Shown piece by piece: positions 18,143 through 27,787 of a DNA stretch of 64,000 nt. The position numbers and the translations under genes are program-made. Under the pieces are notes generated by a model, which saw nothing but the letters and a program-made list of their open reading frames with translations, did not search any database and was not told the DNA's origin. The stretch's first letter is position 1; each line of letters opens with the position of its first letter. This stretch comes from Egbenema bharatensis. Lineage in GTDB: Bacteria > Cyanobacteriota > Cyanobacteriia > Elainellales > Elainellaceae. The stretch covers positions 3,968,001-4,032,000 of the forward strand of contig NZ_CP182236.1 in NCBI RefSeq assembly GCF_048077055.1, written 5' to 3'.

Positions 18143-19306
18143 CTATTTGCCCATGCCTAGTTGTTGAGCCTTCTGGTAAACTTTACCCTCGGTCAGCAAA
18201 GAGGGAGCAATTACCACTTCCACCTGCTGCATTTCCCGAATATTTTTGGCCCCCAGCGTGCCCATACTCGTTTGCAGTGCGCCCAGCAAGTTATGAGTCC
18301 CATCATCTAACTGAGCGGGACCCCGCAGAATTTGTTCCAGGGTTCCCGTCGTTCCTACCCGGATCCGGGTTCCCCTCGGCAAAACCGGACTGGGGGTTGC
18401 CATGCCCCAATGGTAGCCCCGTCCCGGAGCTTCGGCTGCCCGGGCAAATGGAGAACCGATCATCACTCCATCGGCACCGCAGGCAATACATTTACAGATG
18501 TCACCCCCTGTAATTAACCCACCATCGGCAATCACAGGCACATAGGTTCCTGTTTCACGGTAAAAGTCGTCCCGCGCCCCCGCACAGTCGGCCACTGCCG
18601 TTGCCTGGGGAACGCCAACGCCCAATACCCCCCGCGAGGTGCAAGCCGCCCCTGGGCCAATGCCAACCAGAATCGCCGCCGCTCCGGCTTTCATCAAATT
18701 TAGAGCCACTTCATAGGTGACACAGTTCCCTAAAATCACCGGGATCGGCATGTCCTGGCAGAACTGAGCCAGATCGAGCGGTGTAATGGCTTCAGGCGAT
18801 AGGTGAGCCGTAGAAACAACAGTGGCTTGAATAAAGAACAAATCTGCGCCTGCCCTGGCAACGGTTTCACCATACTTAGCTGCTCCTGCTGGGGTAGCAC
18901 TCACCGCCGCAATGCCACCCTGTTGCTTAATCTCTTGAATCCGCCGTTCAATCAACTCTGGCTTAATCGGTTCTGAGTAGAGTTGCTGCATCAACGGCAC
19001 AAATTCAGTCTTGTCCACTGAAGCAATGCGATCGAGAATGGGGTTGGGATCATCGTAACGAGTTTGGATCCCTTCCAGGTTCAAAACCCCCAATGCTCCT
19101 AAAGCCGACAGTTGGACTGCCATTTTGACATCCACCACGCCATCCATCGCACTGGCAATGATGGGAATGTCTCGCTCCACTCCCCCAATCGACCAGCGCG
19201 TATCTGCCAACGAAGGATCAAGCGTTCGCTGTCCGGGCACTAACGCAATCTCATCAAACCCATAGGCCCGACGGGCCGTTTTGCCCTTGCCAATTTGAAT
19301 ATCCAC
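18143..19306 (-). CDS. guaB3: GuaB3-family IMP dehydrogenase-related protein
   Basis: 387 residues, shorter than canonical IMPDH because the CBS pair is absent. The TIM-barrel features are present: YGFDEIALVPG at the N-terminus, PIIASAMDGVVD, the catalytic loop GPGAACTSRGVLGVGVPQ with its Cys, and VIADGGLITGGDI. The family would convert IMP to XMP in GTP synthesis. Start codon is GTG (19304-19306), preceded by AGGAAGGAAGACA, a good ribosome binding site. A trxA gene follows on the same strand, an arrangement I believe is common in cyanobacteria. Confidence 0.9.
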   Translation of the reverse strand: MDIQIGKGKTARRAYGFDEIALVPGQRTLDPSLADTRWSIGGVERDIPIIASAMDGVVDVKMAVQLSALGALGVLNLEGIQTRYDDPNPILDRIASVDKTEFVPLMQQLYSEPIKPELIERRIQEIKQQGGIAAVSATPAGAAKYGETVARAGADLFFIQATVVSTAHLSPEAITPLDLAQFCQDMPIPVILGNCVTYEVALNLMKAGAAAILVGIGPGAACTSRGVLGVGVPQATAVADCAGARDDFYRETGTYVPVIADGGLITGGDICKCIACGADGVMIGSPFARAAEAPGRGYHWGMATPSPVLPRGTRIRVGTTGTLEQILRGPAQLDDGTHNLLGALQTSMGTLGAKNIREMQQVEVVIAPSLLTEGKVYQKAQQLGMGK

Positions 19307-19433
19307 TGTCTTCCTTCCTAGGACTCAATAAAGCTAGACTATCAAATCTAGAGGAGAAGGTGATTTCAGTCCAGAGGAAGAGGGTGGATGGATGTGCTAC
19401 CTCAGTTATTTTCGTTTGGCAATTTTCATTTGC

Positions 19434-20642
19434 CTACCACTCCCTCAAAGCCACCTCAACGCCTTGGCGGAGATCTTGATCTAACTCAGGCTGCTCCAGT
19501 AAAGACTGCAAACGCTTGAGGGACAGGGCAGCATCCAATTGTTTCAGGGCCGCGATCGTGTGGAGGCGAACGCTGATGTTGGGGTCTGCGAGTTGTTGAA
19601 TCAGCGGACTGATAGCGGTGGGCTGTCCAAGCTGTCCGAGGCTGAGGGCGATCGTTTGTTTGCTACGGAGGTCTTGCATCGCAGGAGGGTTGGATTGCAG
19701 TTGCTCCAGCAAAATTTCTGTGGCCGTTGACCGGGATGCTTCAGATTCAATTCGTCCTAACGCGGCCAGGATTTCGTGGTGCAGGGTTGAAGTCGCGGCT
19801 GGGATAGCGGCTGCGGTTTGGTGTAATTGGTGCTGGAGGGGCTGAAGCGCAGTGGGGGTGCCAATCCAACTGAGGGCGCGAACGATCTCTATCTGTAAGG
19901 GAAAAGGTGTGTGGGGTGCGTGCAACACGTCTGCCAGGGCCTCGATCGCAGCATCCGTGCCAATCCGGCTTAAGCTGACTGCGGTTTGATGACAAACATC
20001 CAGATTAAAGTCGCGCAGGTAGGGTTTGAGGTGTTCTACCAGTTCCGGTTGCTGGAATTGTTCGGCTTGAATGCCGAGTCCAAGGATGCTGGCCTTGCGA
20101 ACGATCGGATTGGCATCGGATAGGGACGACAGCAGGATCGCGGAAACAGCAGGTTCATGGAAATGGCTGAGACTTTCGATCGCCGCTGCCCGCACCGTGG
20201 GATGGGCATCATGAGCAGCCCGGCATAGGGGAGCCATCACATCAGGATGACGAATTTGCGCTAAAGCCTGTACTGCCAGCAGTCGTGTCGGTTCCTGATC
20301 AAGAAGATGGGTCAGGGCGAGAATGGCCGTTGCTCCCTGCTGGGCAAGGGCAGTGGCAGCCATTTCTGCTACATCGATGTGATCCGTTGTGGCGCATAGA
20401 TGACTCAAAGCATGAATTGCATCAGGATGCTTCAAGTTCCCTAAAATTCGAGCAATAAACCAGAGCAGTTCCCAATCTGCATCCGCCTCTTGCAGCAGCT
20501 CAATCAACGGATCGATCGCCGTGACCCCCAGGTTGGGGAACGTTTTGGCAACATCCCATCGAGCTTGAAAGTCACCATTTTTTAAAAGATGCAGGGCGGA
20601 CTGCAATTCAAATTCCAATGTTGAACTATCCTGCAAGGGCAT
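19434..20642 (-). CDS. HEAT/PBS lyase-like repeat protein
   Basis: About 402 residues from MPLQDSSTLEFEL, chosen as start because the 47 codons upstream have poor composition. The protein is a chain of some ten HEAT/armadillo repeats of about 31 residues (for instance VRAAAIESLSHFHEPAVSAIL, VRKASILGLG), which make a solenoid for protein binding. Related repeats occur in phycobilin lyases (CpcE/NblB types), but no lyase-specific residue set is recognisable here. It is transcribed away from the nitrate operon; the divergent spacer of nearly 1 kb carries the nirA regulatory sites. No conserved Shine-Dalgarno is seen. Confidence 0.75.
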   Translation of the reverse strand: MPLQDSSTLEFELQSALHLLKNGDFQARWDVAKTFPNLGVTAIDPLIELLQEADADWELLWFIARILGNLKHPDAIHALSHLCATTDHIDVAEMAATALAQQGATAILALTHLLDQEPTRLLAVQALAQIRHPDVMAPLCRAAHDAHPTVRAAAIESLSHFHEPAVSAILLSSLSDANPIVRKASILGLGIQAEQFQQPELVEHLKPYLRDFNLDVCHQTAVSLSRIGTDAAIEALADVLHAPHTPFPLQIEIVRALSWIGTPTALQPLQHQLHQTAAAIPAATSTLHHEILAALGRIESEASRSTATEILLEQLQSNPPAMQDLRSKQTIALSLGQLGQPTAISPLIQQLADPNISVRLHTIAALKQLDAALSLKRLQSLLEQPELDQDLRQGVEVALREW

Positions 20643-21320
20643 ATTATCTAAGGCTATGCGAAGGCTACAAAGGCTACATCTGTTTCGAGGATAACAGGAC
20701 TGCGGCAGTAGGAACCTCAGACCACCGTAAAAGTTGCGATCGGCAAATGTAGAAATTGCATAACAGGAATGCGAAACAAACATAAATCAGAACAAAATGT
20801 GCTCAAAGTTACGAAACACCTTCTGTTTTTTCCATAACGTAAGCATTAAAGCAAACCTATCTTTTTGAATACAAAGTTAGTCAAGAAACAGATAGATTTG
20901 CTACAAACTGTAGATATAGATCGGGGTTAGTTTAGTATCAAAATTTGCTTAGAGGATACTTCAGGATTGATTTTGAGCGTCGTGAAATAGAGTGAGGCAA
21001 ACAGTGCAAAAACCTCGATCAAAGCTCTCTTGTCAGCATTTATTCTACGGTTAAATAAGGGATAAACAGGGGATGAGAATCTGATTACTCCAGGGTTTGT
21101 GGTGTGGGAACGAGGGAAGAGAGGAGATGGGTTAATCTCAGGTTTACCCCGAAGAATTATTAAACGCTTTTTGGGATGAATTGATGTGAATTTTGAATGG
21201 ATCGAGCAGTGAAGAAGAGTGAATATCGCTTACTTTCTCTTGGCAGTTTCAACGTTTGCAGTTTCAACGTTTATCGGCGTTTGTTCATCTCCAGTATTCA
21301 TCCTTCCCGCGATCGATTAC

Positions 21321-21359
21321 CAGAATCACCAGAATCACCAGCATCACCAGCATCACCAG
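21321..21359. repeat. 9-bp tandem repeat (AGMATCACC)
   Basis: Two copies of AGAATCACC followed by two of AGCATCACC, plus partial units, in the nirA upstream region. A related unit (GAAATCACCA twice) lies at about 17805-17825. Confidence 0.75.
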
Positions 21360-21447
21360 TGCTCATTAAAGCTCCTTCGAGCTTTCCCTACTGCAACTCT
21401 CCATTCATCCAGTCCTCCATGCATTCAGTGCCCCATTTCCTTAGTCA

Positions 21448-21460
21448 TGCACTAATTGCA
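21448..21460 (+). promoter_or_regulatory. Putative NtcB (LysR-type) operator upstream of nirA
   Basis: A perfect TGCA-N5-TGCA (TGCACTAATTGCA), the inverted motif I know for the nitrite-responsive activator NtcB in Synechococcus. It sits 38 bp upstream of the NtcA box. A weaker copy, TGCATTCAGTGCC, lies at 21420-21432. ntcB itself is not in the window. Confidence 0.65.
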
Positions 21461-21498
21461 TACTCCCGATGCGGAAGCAACATAATTCATGAAGTTTT

Positions 21499-21540
21499 GT
21501 AACAGTCGTTACGAAATCGCCGGTTTGATTTCATTACCTT
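21499..21540 (+). promoter_or_regulatory. NtcA-activated class II promoter of the nirA operon
   Basis: GTAACAGTCGTTAC at 21499-21512 is a perfect GTA-N8-TAC NtcA box. Exactly 22 bases later comes TACCTT (21535-21540), a -10 of the TAN3T form. This is the canonical GTAN8TACN22TAN3T arrangement of NtcA-dependent promoters, implying induction under nitrogen limitation (2-oxoglutarate) and repression by ammonium. The start of nirA is about 70 bp downstream. Confidence 0.9.
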
Positions 21541-21611
21541 AATTCGTACGTTGCCTTAGTCCACACGTTTAGATAGGACATTCAGAACCGAATTCCAACG
21601 AGGACATACCC

Positions 21612-23162
21612 GTGACCAGTGTTATCAGCAACCAGTCCAGCAGTAAAAACAAATTTGAAAAATTCAAGGCCGAGAAAGACGGTTTGATGGTCAAAAATGA
21701 GCTCGATCGCTTTGCCCAAGTTGGCTGGGAAGCAATGGATGAAACCGATCGCGATCATCGGCTTAAGTGGGTCGGCGTATTCTTTCGGCCCGTCACTCCG
21801 GGTAAGTTCATGCTGCGGATGCGGATGCCCAGCGGCGTTCTGAATAGCCATCAGATGCGTGTACTGGCTGAGATCGTGCAGCGATACGGTGAAGATGGTA
21901 ATGCCGATATCACCACGCGGCAAAATTTACAGCTTCGGGGCATTCGCATTGAAGATATTCCTGATATCTTCGATCGCCTCAAAGCGGCAGACATGACCAG
22001 TGTACAGTCCGGAATGGATAATGTTCGCAATATCACCGCCTCACCGATTGCCGGGCTAGATGCCGATGAGTTAATTGATGCGCGGGAACTGGTTCAGCAG
22101 GTGCAGGATATGATCACCAATAGCGGTGAAGGCAATCCTGAGTTTACGAATCTGCCTCGCAAGTTCAACATTGCGATCGAGGGAGGCCGCGATAATTCAG
22201 TTCACGCTGAAATTAATGATATTGCCTTTGTTCCGGCCTTTAAGGATGAAGTCCTGGGTTTCAACGTCCTGGTGGGCGGATTTTTCTCAGCCAAACGATG
22301 TGCCGCAGCGATCCCACTCAACGCCTGGGTTTCTCCTGAAGAGGTTGTGGCTCTGTGTCGCGCCATTTTAGAGGTCTACCGCGATCATGGGCTGCGGGCC
22401 AATCGCCAGAAAGCTCGGCTGATGTGGCTGATCGATGAATGGGGCATGGACAAGTTTCGGGCGGCAGTGGTCGAACAAATGGGCTGCACCTTGCAACCTG
22501 CGGCTCCTGAGGATGAGATTGATTGGGACAAGCGGGATCACATTGGTGTGTATCCCCAAAAGCAGGCAGGCTTGAACTATGTAGGATTACACGTTCCCAT
22601 CGGGCGGCTGTATGCCCCGGATATGTTTGAAATTGCTCGACTGGCGGAGGTCTACGGTAATGGTGAAATTCGCCTGACGGTAGAACAAAACCTGATTATC
22701 CCTAACATCCCTGATTCTCGCCTGGATGCATTTCTTCAGGAACCGATTCTGGAGAAGTTTTCGATCGCCCCGACACCGCTAGTTCGATCGCTGGTTTCCT
22801 GTACCGGATCACAGTTTTGCAACTTTGCTTTGATTGAGACTAAGAATCGGGCTCTGTCCTTAATTAAAGAACTAGAAGCGGAATTGGAATTATCTCGACC
22901 GATCCGGGTGCATTGGACGGGATGCCCCAACTCCTGCGGACAGCCCCAAGTAGCAGATATTGGCCTGATGGGAACCAAGGTGCGCAAGGACGGTAAGGCG
23001 GCCGAGGGAGTTGATATCTACATGGGGGGCAAGGTGGGCAAAGATGCAGTCCTGGGTTCCTGTGTGCAGAAAGGGATTGCTTGTGATGATCTCAAGCCCG
23101 TTCTGCGAGAGTTAATGATTGCACACTTTGATGCCAAACCCAAGGAGGAAACGATGGTTTGA
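21612..23162 (+). CDS. nirA: Ferredoxin-nitrite reductase
   Basis: 516 residues; six-electron reduction of nitrite to ammonium with reduced ferredoxin in the cytoplasm. Two nitrite/sulfite reductase half-domains are present. The four ligands of the bridged [4Fe-4S]-sirohaem are Cys397 and Cys403 (SCTGSQFC) and Cys438 and Cys442 (GCPNSC). Length matches the compact ferredoxin-dependent enzyme without the extra C-terminal ferredoxin domain. The start is GTG 21612, preceded by GAGG about 10 bases upstream. First gene of the operon and directly behind the NtcA promoter. Confidence 0.97.
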   Translation: MTSVISNQSSSKNKFEKFKAEKDGLMVKNELDRFAQVGWEAMDETDRDHRLKWVGVFFRPVTPGKFMLRMRMPSGVLNSHQMRVLAEIVQRYGEDGNADITTRQNLQLRGIRIEDIPDIFDRLKAADMTSVQSGMDNVRNITASPIAGLDADELIDARELVQQVQDMITNSGEGNPEFTNLPRKFNIAIEGGRDNSVHAEINDIAFVPAFKDEVLGFNVLVGGFFSAKRCAAAIPLNAWVSPEEVVALCRAILEVYRDHGLRANRQKARLMWLIDEWGMDKFRAAVVEQMGCTLQPAAPEDEIDWDKRDHIGVYPQKQAGLNYVGLHVPIGRLYAPDMFEIARLAEVYGNGEIRLTVEQNLIIPNIPDSRLDAFLQEPILEKFSIAPTPLVRSLVSCTGSQFCNFALIETKNRALSLIKELEAELELSRPIRVHWTGCPNSCGQPQVADIGLMGTKVRKDGKAAEGVDIYMGGKVGKDAVLGSCVQKGIACDDLKPVLRELMIAHFDAKPKEETMV

Positions 23163-23276
23163 GCGTAAGTGAATGGTTTCATCCCTTCACGCAATCCTTG
23201 CGTTCGAGTGCGACCTCACAGTTTTGATTATTTTCCACATCTTCCAAACATCCATTCGTAATCTGGGTAAACGGCA

Positions 23277-24584
23277 ATGACAAGACTTTTCAGACGACAA
23301 TTTCTGATCACCGCTGGTGCAGCCACCGCAGCATCGCTTCTGGCTCACGGATGCGCAAATTCTTCCACTTCTGGATCAGCCGATGTTGAGGCGGTGGAAC
23401 TCTCTCCGGATGAAGTGCCTGAAGTCACGACGGCAAAGCTGGGATTTATCGCCCTCACGGACTCCGCTCCTTTGATTATTGCTAAGGAAAAGGGATTCTT
23501 TGCCAAGTACGGGATGCCCGATGTGGAAGTGGCAAAGCAGGCTTCCTGGGGCACGACGCGCGATAACCTGGTGTTGGGTTCAGGGGGCGGCGGGATTGAC
23601 GGAGCCCACATTCTCACGCCCATGCCCTATCTGATGACGACAGGTGCAGTCACCGACGGACGTGAAGTGCCGATGTACATTCTGGCTCGCCTGAATGTGA
23701 ATGGACAGGGGATTTCCGTTGCCAACGCCCACAAAGAGTTGGATGTACAGCTCGACAGTACCGCATGGATGACGAATGTGCAGCAGGCCAAGTCCACGGG
23801 CGATCGCCTCGTCTGTGCGGTCACTTTCCCTGGTGGCACCCATGATTTGTGGATGCGCTACTGGTTGGCTGCGGGTGGAATCGATCCGGATAACGATGTC
23901 AGCACGATCGTGGTGCCGCCGCCGCAGATGGTGGCCAACATGCGGACGGGAACGGTGGATGCTTTCTGCGTGGGTGAACCTTGGAACGCGCAGTTGATTA
24001 ACCAGGATATCGGCTACTCTGCCCTGACGACGGGACAACTCTGGAATAACCACCCTGAGAAAGCACTGTCCATGCGGGCAGATTGGGTTGATGCCCACCC
24101 GAATGCAGCCCTGGCCATTCTCAAAGCAGTACAGGAAGCGCAAATCTGGTGCGATGCAGCTGAAAACAAGGACGAAATGGCGCAAATCGTTTCGGGACGG
24201 AACTGGTTTAATGTGCCTGCCACCGACATTGCTGACCGCGCCAAGGGTACGTTTGACTTTGGAGACGATCGCGTTGAAGAAAACAGCGAACACGTGATGA
24301 AGTTCTGGGTGGAGGATGCCTCCTATCCCTTCAAGAGTCATGACCTGTGGTTCCTGACGGAAGACATTCGCTGGGGATATTTGCCGCCGGATACTGATAT
24401 TCAGGCATTGGTCGATCGGGTGAACCGGGAAGACCTCTGGCAAGAAGCAGCAAGGGCGATCGGACAGGAATCCGCCATTCCCAGCAGCACCTCTCGCGGC
24501 ATTGAAACCTTCTTTGATGGCACTCAGTTTGATCCAGAGAATCCCCAAGCCTACTTAGACAGTCTGGCTATTAAGCGAATTTAA
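23277..24584 (+). CDS. nrtA: Nitrate/nitrite ABC transporter substrate-binding lipoprotein NrtA
   Basis: 435 residues. The N-terminus has RRQFLITAGAAT, a twin-arginine-like hydrophobic signal, and a lipobox ending LLAHGC, so the mature protein is a lipoprotein facing the periplasm. The body matches the NrtA/CmpA fold (AKLGFIALTDSAPLIIAKEKGFF, CVGEPWNAQLI). It binds nitrate and nitrite for uptake through NrtBCD. It lies 114 bp after nirA. Confidence 0.95.
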   Translation: MTRLFRRQFLITAGAATAASLLAHGCANSSTSGSADVEAVELSPDEVPEVTTAKLGFIALTDSAPLIIAKEKGFFAKYGMPDVEVAKQASWGTTRDNLVLGSGGGGIDGAHILTPMPYLMTTGAVTDGREVPMYILARLNVNGQGISVANAHKELDVQLDSTAWMTNVQQAKSTGDRLVCAVTFPGGTHDLWMRYWLAAGGIDPDNDVSTIVVPPPQMVANMRTGTVDAFCVGEPWNAQLINQDIGYSALTTGQLWNNHPEKALSMRADWVDAHPNAALAILKAVQEAQIWCDAAENKDEMAQIVSGRNWFNVPATDIADRAKGTFDFGDDRVEENSEHVMKFWVEDASYPFKSHDLWFLTEDIRWGYLPPDTDIQALVDRVNREDLWQEAARAIGQESAIPSSTSRGIETFFDGTQFDPENPQAYLDSLAIKRI

Positions 24585-24707
24585 GTTTGCGTTAACCAAC
24601 GCGGCTCCTCAAGAGATTCACCTGGTTCGTCATCCGTAGTTCGCAATACTTGATCCGCACTACTCTCCTCCAGTAATTCGCAGGACACTCATCACAAGGA
24701 CATTCAC

Positions 24708-25535
24708 ATGACTGTGCAGGTAACCCAACGTTCTCGTTTCAATTCCCAGGCTATTACCACCTATCTCAAAACTCTGATTCCACCTGTCATTGCGATCGCC
24801 GTCTTCCTGGTGTTATGGCAAGTGTTAACCATGACGACTGGAACGCTGCTCCCCAGTCCGGTGCGAACGGTTCAGGAAGCGGGAGATCTGATCTTCGATC
24901 CGTTCTTTGACAATGGTGGTACGGCAAAAGGGCTATTTTGGCAGGTGTTGACTAGCTTGCGTCGCGTGGCGATCGGCTTCACCCTGGCAGCCATTGTGGG
25001 CGTTGCGGTGGGCGTGTTGATTGGCACCAGCCAGCTCATGTTCCGGGCCCTTGACCCAATCTTTCAGGTATTGCGAACCGTTCCTCCCCTGGCCTGGTTG
25101 CCCCTTTCCCTGGCGGCCTTCCAGCAGGCAAACCCCTCCGCCATCTTCGTGATTTTCATTACTGCCATCTGGCCGATTATCCTGAACACTGCTGAAGGCG
25201 TGCGCCGCATTCCCCAGGATTACAACAACGTGGCCCGCGTCCTGAAGCTTTCCAAGCAAAAGTACTTCTTCAAAATTTTGTTCCCCGCAACGGTTCCCTA
25301 CATCTTCACTGGATTACGGATTGGCATTGGCTTGTCCTGGTTGGCGATCGTGGCGGCAGAGATGTTGATTGGTGGTGTGGGCATTGGCTTCTTCATCTGG
25401 GATGCCTGGAATAGTTCCCGCGTCAGCGACATTATCGTGGCGATCGTCTATGTCGGCATTGTGGGTCTTTTGCTCGATCGCCTCGTTGCTTACATTGGCA
25501 GCAAAGTTGTGCCTGAAGAGCAGAAAGTTGGATAG
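24708..25535 (+). CDS. nrtB: Nitrate/nitrite ABC transporter permease NrtB
   Basis: 275 residues, a BPD_transp_1-type permease with about six transmembrane helices, e.g. TLIPPVIAIAVFLVLWQVL and FTLAAIVGVAVGVLIG. The cytoplasmic EAA-like loop, EGVRRIPQDYNNVARVLK, contacts the ATPases. It forms the membrane channel of the transporter. Intact and in order between nrtA and nrtC. Confidence 0.95.
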   Translation: MTVQVTQRSRFNSQAITTYLKTLIPPVIAIAVFLVLWQVLTMTTGTLLPSPVRTVQEAGDLIFDPFFDNGGTAKGLFWQVLTSLRRVAIGFTLAAIVGVAVGVLIGTSQLMFRALDPIFQVLRTVPPLAWLPLSLAAFQQANPSAIFVIFITAIWPIILNTAEGVRRIPQDYNNVARVLKLSKQKYFFKILFPATVPYIFTGLRIGIGLSWLAIVAAEMLIGGVGIGFFIWDAWNSSRVSDIIVAIVYVGIVGLLLDRLVAYIGSKVVPEEQKVG

Positions 25536-25692
25536 GTAGAGTCAAGGATAGGGGATGAAAGCAGGGAACCGCGAGATCGAACGCGCTCAAGGCAGATCCT
25601 CTCACGTCAATTCCATCTGACTTTTATCCTCCGTCCTTTTTTTATCCTTCATCTTCCTCAATCCTTAGCAAACCTATTTCTCTCCTCCTGCC

Positions 25693-27690
25693 ATGTCTGT
25701 CTTTGTTGAAGTTGACCACGTCGATCGCGTTTTTTCCCTCCCCGATGGCGGGCAGTACGTTGCCCTGAAGAACATTGACCTGAAGATTCAAAAGGGAGAA
25801 TTCGTCTCCCTGGTGGGTCACTCGGGCTGCGGTAAGTCTACCCTGCTGAATATCCTGTCTGGACTCGATCGCCCCACGACTGGCGGCGTGATCCTGGAGG
25901 GGCGCGAAGTCAAAGGCCCAGACCGATCGGATGGTAGTATTTCAAAATTACTCCCTCCTGCCCTGGTTAACGGTACGGGAAAACATTTCATTGGCCGTTG
26001 ATGAAGTCCTGGGAACGACCCCTGAATCAGAACGAAAAGAGATCATTGAGCAGCACATCAACATGGTGGGATTACGCCATGCTGCGGATAAGCTACCTGG
26101 ACAAATTTCGGGCGGTATGAAACAGCGGGTGGCGATCGCGCGGGCCCAGCGATTCGTCCCAAGTTGTTATTGCTGGATGAACCCTTTGGGGCGCTGGATG
26201 CCCTGACGCGAGGCGGGTTGCAAGAACAACTGATGCGGATTTGTGAAGAGAGTCATGTCACCTGCGTGATGGTGACGCATGATGTGGATGAGGCCCTCCT
26301 GCTGTCCGATCGGATTGTCCTGCTGACAAACGGCCCCGAAGCTCACGTGGGTCAGATTGTGGATGTACCGTTCCCTCGCCCCCGACATCGGATGGAGGTG
26401 GTCAACCATCCCAACTACTACGGCCTGCGCGGTGAAATTGTCTACTTCCTGAATCAGCAGAAGCGGGCCAAGAAGCGGAAGGCAGACCCCGTGGTGGCGG
26501 TGGCTCGCAATGGACTGGAAAAGGTCAACCTCGATTTGGGCTTTATCCCCCTGACCGACTGTGCGCCCTTAGTCATTGCCAAGGAAAAGGGCTTCTTTGA
26601 GCAGCATGGACTGACGGATGTGACGCTGAACCGGGAGCCAAGCTGGAAGGCGATCGCTGAAGGGGTATCCAGCAAGCGGTTAGATGGAGCGGTGATGCTG
26701 GCAGGTTTGCCGATCGGCTTGACGCTGGGAATGGGAAATCAGCCTCCCCTGCCGATGGTCAGTTCGATCGTCTTGAGCCGCAATGGGAACGCCATTACCT
26801 TCAGCAAGCAACTGTACGATGAAGGGGTACGCAACCTGGCGGACTTCAAGGGATTGATTGCTCGGACACCAGACAAGATTCATACGCTGGGCATGGTGCA
26901 TCCTGCATCCATGCATAACCTGATGTTGCGCTACTGGCTGGCTTCGGGCGATATTGATCCCGATCGAGATGTCAGCCTGACCATGATTCCCCCTGCCCAG
27001 ATGGTGTCTAATTTGAAGGCAGGCAACATTGATGGGTATTGTGTCGGTGAACCCTGGAACTCGCGGGCGATCCATGAAGGACTGGGCTTTGTGGTTGCTA
27101 CCGACATGGATTTGTGGCAGGGTCACGTTGAGAAAGTATTAGGGGTTCGGGAAGACTGGGCGAATCAGTATCCCCAGACCCACCTTGCCCTGATCAAAGC
27201 CCTGCTGGAAGCCTGCGAATTCTGCGACGATCGCCGCAACCGGGAAGAAGTCCTGGAAATCCTCTGTCGTCCAGAGTATGTAGGTTCAGACCCAATCTAT
27301 ACCCGTCCAGGACTGATTGATCCCTACGAATTTGGCGGTGGTGTCGCTCCCCAGCAATTACTGCGGTTTAACCAGTTCTACGTCGATCACACCAACTGTC
27401 CGAATCGGAGTGAATCCCTGTGGATTATGACCCAGTTTGCGCGATGGGGCATTACGGCATTTCCCAAGAACTGGATCGAAGTGCTGGAGCGGGTCAATCG
27501 GTTGGATCTTTACTGGGAAGCGACGCGCCAACTGGGAATGCCCCAAATTGAACCCAGTCGCCATCCCTTTGCCCTATTTGATGGGGTGACGTTTGATCCC
27601 GATGAGCCGATCGAGTATCTCAACAGCCTGCCAATTCGCCGCGACATCCAGATTGCCGAAATTTCCCTGGATGCCCTGATCGCTGCTTAG
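25693..27690 (+). CDS. nrtC: Nitrate ABC transporter ATPase with fused substrate-binding-like domain, NrtC (two compensating frameshifts)
   Basis: The full gene encodes about 665 residues: an N-terminal ABC ATPase and a C-terminal NrtA-like domain (LDLGFIPLTDCAPLVIAKEKGFF) that regulates uptake. Walker A is GHSGCGKST, and the signature is ISGGMKQRVAIAR. The reading frame shifts twice. Between 25921 and 25935, GPDR runs into SDG instead of RMVVFQNYSLLPWL, consistent with an extra 1 or 4 bases around CGATCGG. Near 26147, one T is missing in GCCC(T)AGCG, so ARALAIRPKLLLLDEP is broken. After the second lesion the original frame returns, so the two cancel and only about 72 codons are garbled. The partner ATPase gene nrtD is intact. 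Confidence 0.93.
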
Positions 27691-27787
27691 TTGCTTGATC
27701 CTGGGCGGAAGCAATTCTGCCCCCTGCAACGCCACGGTTTTTCCTGATTACCCTACCTAGTTCCAACTCCAACCCACTGGTATCTTC

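Noticed and set aside
17879..18160. 93-codon plus-strand ORF before guaB3's 3' end
   Set aside because: Poor composition, overlaps a hairpin and the end of guaB3, and no RBS.
20799..20812. Second NtcA box upstream of the HEAT gene (GTG-N8-TAC)
   Set aside because: The first half-site is GTG, not GTA, and there is no correctly spaced -10 for either gene.
21197..21502. 101-codon ORF upstream of nirA
   Set aside because: It covers the nonamer tandem repeat and the NtcB/NtcA sites; composition is repeat-driven.
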